A stretch of DNA of 5,013 nt, taken from NCBI GenBank assembly GCA_947456315.1, contig CANGRU010000157.1, forward strand, positions 1-5,013, given 5' to 3'. This document shows positions 1-5,013 of this stretch, piece after piece; positions within the stretch are counted from its first letter, which is position 1; every line of letters starts with the position of its first letter. The notes beneath the pieces are model-generated. The model did no database searches. It saw only the letters and a program-made list of their open reading frames with translations, and was not told where the DNA came from. A program made the translations under genes and the position numbers. This DNA comes from Beijerinckiaceae bacterium. Its GTDB lineage: Bacteria; Pseudomonadota; Alphaproteobacteria; Rhizobiales; Beijerinckiaceae.

Positions 1-198
1 GAACCGGGCGCGGTGATCGTCTTTGCCGGTGCGCGCGTGATTGAGCAGACAATCCGCGAGCGTCTGCCGGAAGGTTTCCAGCGCGCCGAATATCTGAAGG
101 CGCATGGCATGGTTGATATGGTCGTGCCCCGCACGGACATGCGCGCCACACTGGCGCGTCTGTGTCGTCTGCTCACCAACGCACCGGCTGCGGCCTAA
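1..198 (+). CDS. accD: Acetyl-CoA carboxylase carboxyltransferase subunit beta, C-terminal fragment (5' end outside window)
   Basis: The frame is open from base 1 and ends at TAA 196-198, giving the last 65 residues of a protein whose start lies left of the window. The fragment reads [18 protein letters not shown] and then [21 protein letters not shown], which is the well-conserved C-terminal part of AccD. In the family this subunit pairs with AccA to move the carboxyl group from carboxybiotin to acetyl-CoA, making malonyl-CoA for fatty acid synthesis in the cytosol. The zinc-ribbon N-terminus typical of AccD cannot be seen here. One small departure: the usual FAGPRVIEQT motif, as I recall it, has Ala in place of Pro ([10 protein letters not shown]). 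The tail after the conserved block ([14 protein letters not shown] and a short Ala-rich end) is normal. folC follows after 4 bases, the common alphaproteobacterial order, so the two are probably one transcript with coupled translation. Confidence 0.95.
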   Translation, partial: EPGAVIVFAGARVIEQTIRERLPEGFQRAEYLKAHGMVDMVVPRTDMRATLARLCRLLTNAPAAA

Positions 199-202
199 TC
201 CG

Positions 203-1540
203 GTGAGCGCCGGCGCGCCAGGCTCGCCAAAATCTGAGGAAATGCTGGAGCGTTTCCTCTCGCTGCACCCGCGCAAAATTGATCTCTCGCTTGGCCGGAC
301 CTTCGATCTGCTGGCCAAGCTCGGACACCCCGAGCAAAAATTGCCGCCTGTCATTCATGTGGCGGGAACCAATGGCAAAGGCTCCACCGTGGCGCTGATG
401 CGCGCCATGCTGGAAGCATCAGGCAAAAGCGTCCACGTCTATACATCCCCCCACCTTGTGCATTTTCATGAGCGCATCCGCTTGGGGCAAAAGGGGCGCG
501 GGCGTCTCGTCACCGAAGCCGAATTGGTCGACGCTTTCGCGCGTTGCGAGAGCGCCAATGCAGGCGCGCCGGTGACCATGTTTGAAATCACCACCGCCGC
601 AGCGCTTCTGCTGTTCAGCGAACACAAGGCTGACTATCTGTTGCTCGAAGTCGGGCTTGGTGGCCGCTATGATTCCACCAATGTCATTGATGCGCCGCTG
701 GCCAGCGTGATTACGCCTGTGTCGATGGACCACCCCGAATTTCTAGGGCACACGATTGCCGAGATCGCCTCGGCCAAAGCCGGAATCATCAAATCCGGCG
801 CACCCGTCTTTATTGCCCAACAACTCGAAGAGGCCTTGCGGGAGTTTGAGCGCGAAGCGCGGTTGATGCGCACAACAATCCGCCTCGCAGATCGCGACTT
901 TTCTGCCCGCGAAGAAAATGGCCGCCTGATTTATGAAGATGCTCAAGCGCTGCTTGACCTGCCATTGCCCCGTCTGCCCGGGCCACACCAGATCGACAAT
1001 GCAGCACTCGCCATTGCATGCCTGCGCCACTGCGTGCCTGATCTGACACAAGACGCCATGGCGCAAGGTCTCACCCATGCTGAATGGCCGGCGCGCTTGC
1101 AAAATCTGACGCGCGGCGCTCTGCTTGATCTGACACCTGCAGGCGCTGAACTTTGGCTGGATGGCGCACATAATGAAGCGGGCGGGCGCGTGCTGGCACA
1201 AGCCATGGCGCAATTTGATCAGCGCCAGCCGCGGCCCCTGATCTTGCTCTGCGGCTCGCTGGCCACCAAAGACACGAGCGGCTTTTTGCGCCATTTTAGC
1301 GGATTGGCGCAGGAGCTCATCGCACTGCCCATTCCCGGCGAACATGTGGCCCGCGAGGCGACCGAAATTGCCGGTCTCGCCCAAGCCGCCAATATCCCCT
1401 CGTCTGTTGCAGACGGAGTTGCTGAAGCGCTCACCACTTTGCGCGCCCGCAGCTGGGCGGTGGCCCCGCGAATTCTGATCTGCGGTTCACTTTATCTGGC
1501 GGGCGAGATTCTCAAGGCCAATGGCACACCACCCGATTGA
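203..1540 (+). CDS. folC: Bifunctional folylpolyglutamate synthase / dihydrofolate synthase
   Basis: From GTG 203 this is 445 residues, normal for FolC. The family joins L-glutamate to dihydropteroate and adds further glutamates to folates, using ATP. Visible Mur-ligase-type motifs are: P-loop GTNGKGST at residues 55-62; YTSPHLVHFHERIR around 80-93; the EVGLGGRYDSTNVI block at 149-162; SMDHPEFLG at 174-182 followed by AKAGIIK at 191-197; the GPHQIDNAALA hinge region at 260-270; WPARLQ at 295-300; and the C-terminal-domain motif LDGAHN at 319-324, with GSLATKD (351-357) and ICGSLYLAGEIL near the end. No motif is broken. The start is uncertain. GTG 203 lies 4 bases after the accD stop and gives a leader before the MLERFLSLHP helix, as homologs usually have, but no clear Shine-Dalgarno sequence precedes it. 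ATG 242 would give 432 residues, but its TGAGGA lies only 1 base upstream, which is too close. Starts further left lie inside accD. Confidence 0.95.
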   Translation: MSAGAPGSPKSEEMLERFLSLHPRKIDLSLGRTFDLLAKLGHPEQKLPPVIHVAGTNGKGSTVALMRAMLEASGKSVHVYTSPHLVHFHERIRLGQKGRGRLVTEAELVDAFARCESANAGAPVTMFEITTAAALLLFSEHKADYLLLEVGLGGRYDSTNVIDAPLASVITPVSMDHPEFLGHTIAEIASAKAGIIKSGAPVFIAQQLEEALREFEREARLMRTTIRLADRDFSAREENGRLIYEDAQALLDLPLPRLPGPHQIDNAALAIACLRHCVPDLTQDAMAQGLTHAEWPARLQNLTRGALLDLTPAGAELWLDGAHNEAGGRVLAQAMAQFDQRQPRPLILLCGSLATKDTSGFLRHFSGLAQELIALPIPGEHVAREATEIAGLAQAANIPSSVADGVAEALTTLRARSWAVAPRILICGSLYLAGEILKANGTPPD

Positions 1541-1543
1541 GGG
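1539..1543 (+). promoter_or_regulatory. Possible weak ribosome binding site for the formate dehydrogenase beta gene
   Basis: GAGGG overlaps the folC stop codon (TGA 1538-1540) and lies 13 bases before ATG 1557, longer than the usual 5-9. No better purine-rich block exists in the 16-base gap. If used, it suggests modest initiation, or coupling to translation arriving from folC. The ATG itself is supported by the protein, because the HPGRG segment directly after it matches my memory of the N-terminus of related beta subunits. Confidence 0.35.
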
Positions 1544-1556
1544 CTAGACTGACGCC

Positions 1557-3245
1557 ATGAATACAATCGATCGGCCAGCACATCCCGGACGCGGGGGACA
1601 TGCACGCAGCACGCAAAAAGGGCGTGTCGCGGACGAAGCCGCTTTGCAGGAGATTGCTGCCCTCATTGGCGATGGCGCTTGGCAACGTGATCTTCTGATC
1701 GAATATTTGCATGTCATACAGGATCATTATGGCTGCATTTCCGCACGCCATCTGGCTGCACTCGCGGAACACCTGCGTATCGGATTAGCGGAAGCCTATG
1801 AGACGGCCACTTTCTATGCGCATTTCGATGTGGTGAAGGAAGACAGCACACCTGTTGCGCCGCTCACCATCCGCATCTGCGACAGCATCGGCTGTGCCAT
1901 GGCGGGTGCTGAAGCGCTGCTTGCTGATTTGAAAAAGACTGCGCCAAAAAATATCCGCATTCAGCGTGTCCCCTGCATCGGCCAATGCGCTGAGGCGCCG
2001 GCTGCCGTTGTCGGCACAAAAGTCGTCGTGCATGCCTCATCACAAAAGCTGACTTCATGCGCAGACAGTGGCGAGCATAGGGCGGATGAAAAAAGCCCTC
2101 CTGATTACACCACTTATAGCGCGCATGGCGGCTACGAACTGTATCAAGCAATCTGCAGCGGCAAATTGCCAGCAGACCATGCTTTGGATGTTATCGAGGC
2201 CTCTGGGCTTCGCGGTATGGGCGGCGCCGGCTTTCCGACGGCCCGCAAATGGCGGGCCGTGAAATCCGCAGCCGGCATCAAATATCTCGTCATCAATGCA
2301 GATGAAGGCGAACCCGGAACTTTCAAGGATCGATTCATTCTTGAACATGATCCCCATCGTGTTCTTGAAGGGGCTTTGATGGCAGCCACCATCATAGGCG
2401 CAAACGAAATTTATTTTTATCTGCGCGATGAATATGCGGGGCTGCGCGCAATGCTCACACGCGAAATTGCCAAGCTCCCTGCTGATGGGCCACGCATTCA
2501 TTTGCGTCGCGGCGCAGGCTCATATGTGTGCGGAGAAGAATCAGCCCTCATCGAATCACTCGAAGGCAAGCGCGGCTATCCACGCCAGCGCCCACCTCTG
2601 CCCGTTGAATCGGGTCTCTTCGGCCGCCCGACTGCGACCAATAATGTCGAGACACTCTTTTTCCTGCGTGACATTCTCGAACGCGGAGCTGAGTGGTGGC
2701 GTGCGCAAGGGCGTAAGGGCGGTATTGGTTTGCGGCACTATTCTGTGTCAGGGCGCGTCAAAAATCCCGGCGTCAAACTCGCGCCTGCCGGCCTGACGCT
2801 TCATGACTTGTTGCAAGACTATTGTGGCGGCATGGCCGATGGCCATGAATTACTCGCCTATCTGCCCGGTGGGGCCTCGGGTGGAATCATGCCTGCGCGG
2901 TTGAGCCATGTTCCACTCGATTTCGGCGCACTCGAGCCACACGGCTGCTTCATCGGCTCGGCTGCCATCATTGTCTTGTCGCAGCATGATGATCTCAAAA
3001 GTGCGGCACGTAATCTCATGGCCTTTTTCGCGGATGAATCCTGCGGACAATGCACGCCCTGTCGACTTGGCACCGCCAAATCGCTCAAGCTGATGCAGGC
3101 TGAACATTGGGATGTGCCATTGCTGAAGGATCTCGCCGAGGTCATGCGCGATGCCTCCATCTGCGGTCTGGGGCAAGCAGCGCCCAATCCGGTGCAATCT
3201 TTGTTGCGCTATTTCCCTCACCTGTTCGAGGGAGATCAGGCATGA
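1557..3245 (+). CDS. fdh1B: NAD-dependent formate dehydrogenase, beta subunit (NuoE-NuoF fusion, FMN and NADH-binding)
   Basis: This 562-residue cytosolic protein joins two complex-I-like modules. Residues about 25-165 are NuoE-like (thioredoxin fold) with a complete [2Fe-2S] set: C108, C113, C140 and C144. Residues about 185-560 are NuoF-like: the flavin-site motif GLRGMGGAGFPTARKW (217-232), the ADEGEPGTFKDR nucleotide-site segment (248-259), GAGSYVCGEESALIESLEG (319-337), and the [4Fe-4S] ligands ESCGQCTPCR (C496, C499, C502) plus C536. It should take electrons from the catalytic subunit and reduce NAD+ through FMN. Length, domain order and the segments YETATFYAHFDVVKE and DASICGLGQAA resemble Fdh1B of Methylorubrum extorquens (about 572 residues, from memory). 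FdsB/FdsG-type enzymes keep these modules on separate chains. HoxF of NAD-linked hydrogenases has the same fusion, but the formate dehydrogenase alpha gene next door decides the role. The inter-domain linker (about 160-188) looks poorly conserved. folC ends 16 bases upstream and the alpha gene overlaps by 4 bases. Confidence 0.93.
   Translation: MNTIDRPAHPGRGGHARSTQKGRVADEAALQEIAALIGDGAWQRDLLIEYLHVIQDHYGCISARHLAALAEHLRIGLAEAYETATFYAHFDVVKEDSTPVAPLTIRICDSIGCAMAGAEALLADLKKTAPKNIRIQRVPCIGQCAEAPAAVVGTKVVVHASSQKLTSCADSGEHRADEKSPPDYTTYSAHGGYELYQAICSGKLPADHALDVIEASGLRGMGGAGFPTARKWRAVKSAAGIKYLVINADEGEPGTFKDRFILEHDPHRVLEGALMAATIIGANEIYFYLRDEYAGLRAMLTREIAKLPADGPRIHLRRGAGSYVCGEESALIESLEGKRGYPRQRPPLPVESGLFGRPTATNNVETLFFLRDILERGAEWWRAQGRKGGIGLRHYSVSGRVKNPGVKLAPAGLTLHDLLQDYCGGMADGHELLAYLPGGASGGIMPARLSHVPLDFGALEPHGCFIGSAAIIVLSQHDDLKSAARNLMAFFADESCGQCTPCRLGTAKSLKLMQAEHWDVPLLKDLAEVMRDASICGLGQAAPNPVQSLLRYFPHLFEGDQA
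3228..3234 (+). promoter_or_regulatory. Ribosome binding site of the formate dehydrogenase alpha gene
   Basis: GAGGGAG is a strong Shine-Dalgarno match with 7 bases before ATG 3242, inside the last codons of the beta gene. The start ATG and the beta stop TGA share bases in ATGA (3242-3245), which points to translational coupling and balanced production of the two subunits. It fixes the alpha start, and the residues that follow at once begin the ferredoxin-like domain. Confidence 0.8.
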
Positions 3246-5013
3246 GTGAAACCATTCGCTTTATGCTCGACGGGCAAGAGGTGGAGGCACAGGCCGATGA
3301 GACCATCTGGCAGGTGACCAAACGTCGTGGAACGTCGATCCCGCATTTGTGTCATCGCGATGCGCATGGCTATCGCCCCGATGGCAATTGCCGCGCCTGC
3401 ATGGTCGAGATCAAGGGCGAGCTTGTGCTCGCACCCTCCTGTCGCCGCCATCCAACGCCCAATATGGATGTTACCACCGATAGCGCACGCGCTGAAAAAT
3501 CCCGTGCGCTGGTGATGGAATTGCTGCTGGCTGACCAGCCCGCACGGGCCAGCTCGCATGATCCTGATTCAGATTTCTGGCATCAGGCTGATCTCGTTGG
3601 CATCACAACCAGCCGCTTTCCCAAAGCTGCCGAGACACCGGATGTCGATGCAAGCCATCCCGCCATGCGTGTCAATCTGGATGCCTGCATTCAATGCGGT
3701 CTGTGTGTGCGCGCCTGCCGCGAGGTTCAGGTCAATGATGTGATCGGCATGGCTTATCGCCATGATCATGCAAAAATCGTTTTTGATTTTGATGATCCAA
3801 TGGGTGAGTCCACCTGTGTGGCTTGTGGCGAATGTGTGCAGGCCTGCCCGACAGGAGCGCTCATGCCAGCCAGTCTGCTGGATGAAACTCAACTGCGCAC
3901 CGTCTTTCCAGACCGCAAGGTTGATTCACTTTGCCCCTATTGCGGTGTTGGCTGTCAGGTCACCTATGAGGTGAAAGACAATGTCATCATCAATGCGCAA
4001 GGTCGTGATGGCCCTGCCAATCACAACCGGCTGTGTGTGAAGGGCCGCTTTGGTTTCGATTACATTGCTCACCCGCATCGTCTGACGAAGCCTCTGGTGC
4101 GCCTATCCGGCAAAGCAAAGCATGCCCATGATGTGGTTGATCCCGCCAATCCCTTCACGCATTTTCGTGAAGCAAGCTGGGACGAAGCGTTCGATATCGC
4201 CGCACATGGCTTGAAAAAGATTCGCGAAAAGCAAGGGCCACGCGCATTGGCCGGCTTTGGCTCCGCCAAAGGCTCGAATGAAGAAGCCTATCTCTTCCAG
4301 AAACTCGTGCGCACTGGCTTTGGTAGCAATAATGTCGATCATTGCACACGCCTGTGTCACGCGTCATCCGTTGCCGCTTTGATGGAAGGGCTCTCGTCGG
4401 GTGCTGTTTCAGCGCCGTTCGAAGCTGCACGCGATGCCGATTTCATTCTGGTGATCGGCGCCAATCCGGCCGTCAATCATCCGGTGGCAGCAACCTTTAT
4501 CAAAAATGCAGCGCGCAAAGGCGCCAAACTTGTCATCATTGATCCGCGCCACCAGTCCTTGTCGCGACATGCATGGAAACATTTGGCATTCAGGCCCGGT
4601 AGCGATGTGGCTCTGCTCAGTGCGCTGTTGAATGTGATCATCAGCGAAAATCTGGTCAATCGCGCCTTTATCGAAGCCCATACTTCGGACTTTGAAGCCC
4701 TTGTTACACATGTTGCAGATTTCACGCCCGAACGGATGGCGCCACTTTGCGGCATTGACGCACAGACTTTGCGTGACGTGGCGCGTGCTTATGCCACCTC
4801 GCGCGCATCTCTCATCTTCTGGGGCATGGGCATCAGCCAGCATGTGCATGGCACGGATAATGCGCGCTGTCTGATTGCGCTGGCCCTGATTACGGGACAA
4901 ATCGGTCGCCCCGGCACCGGCTTGCATCCCTTGCGCGGTCAAAACAATGTGCAAGGCGCATCAGACGCTGGCCTCGTGCCTATGCTTTATCCTGATTATC
5001 GCAGTGTCGAATC
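3242..5013 (+). CDS. fdh1A: NAD-dependent formate dehydrogenase, catalytic alpha subunit (Mo/W-bis-MGD), 3' end outside window
   Basis: The frame stays open to the right edge: 590 residues of a protein that in this family is about 980-990 long. Residues 1-80 are a plant-type ferredoxin domain with [2Fe-2S] ligands C37, C50, C53 and C67. Residues 145-210 carry two [4Fe-4S] motifs, C149/C152/C155/C159 and C192/C195/C198/C202. The molybdopterin domain opens with its own [4Fe-4S] site, C231/C234/C238/C265, followed by K267, the lysine usually placed between cluster and cofactor. The catalytic pair is C372-H373 in DHCTRLCHASSV, with Cys at the position that is selenocysteine in E. coli FdhF. R565 in LRGQNNVQGASDAG matches the second conserved catalytic arginine region. 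Together these mark formate dehydrogenase rather than nitrate reductase. There is no signal peptide or Tat motif, so it is cytosolic. It oxidises formate to CO2 (reversible in relatives) and passes electrons to the beta subunit. Missing is the NuoG-like His/Cys3 cluster motif expected around residues 95-120. Strong resemblance to M. extorquens Fdh1A suggests tungsten or molybdenum; the sequence cannot tell which. Confidence 0.95.
   Translation, partial: MSETIRFMLDGQEVEAQADETIWQVTKRRGTSIPHLCHRDAHGYRPDGNCRACMVEIKGELVLAPSCRRHPTPNMDVTTDSARAEKSRALVMELLLADQPARASSHDPDSDFWHQADLVGITTSRFPKAAETPDVDASHPAMRVNLDACIQCGLCVRACREVQVNDVIGMAYRHDHAKIVFDFDDPMGESTCVACGECVQACPTGALMPASLLDETQLRTVFPDRKVDSLCPYCGVGCQVTYEVKDNVIINAQGRDGPANHNRLCVKGRFGFDYIAHPHRLTKPLVRLSGKAKHAHDVVDPANPFTHFREASWDEAFDIAAHGLKKIREKQGPRALAGFGSAKGSNEEAYLFQKLVRTGFGSNNVDHCTRLCHASSVAALMEGLSSGAVSAPFEAARDADFILVIGANPAVNHPVAATFIKNAARKGAKLVIIDPRHQSLSRHAWKHLAFRPGSDVALLSALLNVIISENLVNRAFIEAHTSDFEALVTHVADFTPERMAPLCGIDAQTLRDVARAYATSRASLIFWGMGISQHVHGTDNARCLIALALITGQIGRPGTGLHPLRGQNNVQGASDAGLVPMLYPDYRSVE

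Noticed and set aside
104..202. An upstream ATG extending FolC by 33 residues into accD
   Set aside because: The added residues ([13 protein letters not shown] and onward) are accD read in another frame and do not resemble any FolC N-terminus.
743..1384. A 213-codon open frame on the minus strand inside folC
   Set aside because: It lies wholly opposite a gene with all FolC motifs intact, and its product is rich in Cys, Arg, Gln and Ala with no recognisable domain. It is a by-product of the codon usage of folC.
1545..1550. TAGACT in the folC-fdh gap as a -10 promoter box
   Set aside because: It is a weak match and I see no -35-like element about 17 bases upstream; it is also too close to the start codon to leave a normal leader.
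1557..3245. HoxF subunit of a bidirectional NAD-linked hydrogenase
   Set aside because: HoxF has the same NuoE-NuoF fusion, but the next gene is a bis-MGD protein with the formate dehydrogenase CH and RGQNNVQG motifs rather than HoxU/HoxY/HoxH.
4409..4954. A 181-codon open frame on the minus strand opposite the alpha subunit
   Set aside because: It mirrors a strongly conserved molybdopterin domain, has no recognisable motif and no convincing ribosome binding site; a shadow frame.
3242..5013. NuoG of complex I or an assimilatory nitrate reductase
   Set aside because: NuoG lacks the catalytic Cys-His pair and complete bis-MGD motifs, and nitrate reductases lack the NuoG-like N-terminus together with the LRGQNNVQGASDAG motif seen here.
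1..5013. Signs of recent horizontal transfer or mobile element borders around the fdh genes
   Set aside because: By eye, base and codon use look alike in folC and the fdh genes, and I found no inverted repeats, transposase fragments or direct repeats at the junction.

Overview
The window is a compact, plus-strand-only stretch of a bacterial chromosome, most likely from an alphaproteobacterium (possibly Rhizobiales-like). This rests on the accD-folC gene order, on the style of the AccD and FolC sequences, and on the close resemblance, recalled from memory, of the last two genes to the formate dehydrogenase 1 of Methylorubrum/Methylobacterium extorquens. The genus cannot be fixed from the sequence alone. 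Almost every base is coding: there are only 4 and 16 bases between genes, and one 4-base overlap. I see no RNA gene, insertion sequence, CRISPR array or convincing terminator.

Layout. Positions 1-198 hold the last 65 residues of AccD, the carboxyltransferase beta subunit of acetyl-CoA carboxylase. Positions 203-1540 hold FolC, the bifunctional folylpolyglutamate/dihydrofolate synthase, with a probable GTG start. Positions 1557-3245 hold a 562-residue formate dehydrogenase beta subunit in which a NuoE-like [2Fe-2S] domain and a NuoF-like FMN/NADH domain are fused in one chain. From 3242 to the right edge runs the first 590 residues of the catalytic alpha subunit. It has a NuoG-like iron-sulfur front end and a molybdopterin domain with a cysteine (not selenocysteine) as the predicted metal ligand.

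How the genes work together. The last two genes overlap by ATGA and together should make a two-subunit, cytosolic, NAD-linked formate dehydrogenase: formate is oxidised at a Mo- or W-bis-MGD site in alpha, electrons pass along iron-sulfur clusters to the FMN of beta, and NAD+ is reduced. Such enzymes supply NADH from C1 growth and can also run as CO2 reductases. AccD (fatty acid synthesis) and FolC (folate polyglutamylation) are housekeeping. The formate dehydrogenase pair sits only 16 bases behind folC, so it is either read through from the housekeeping operon or driven by a promoter inside folC. A link through one-carbon metabolism (formate and tetrahydrofolate) is attractive but is only inference.

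I found no undescribed system. The main points of interest are the fused beta subunit, the unusual genomic placement, and the missing NuoG-type Cys-rich cluster motif in the alpha subunit.
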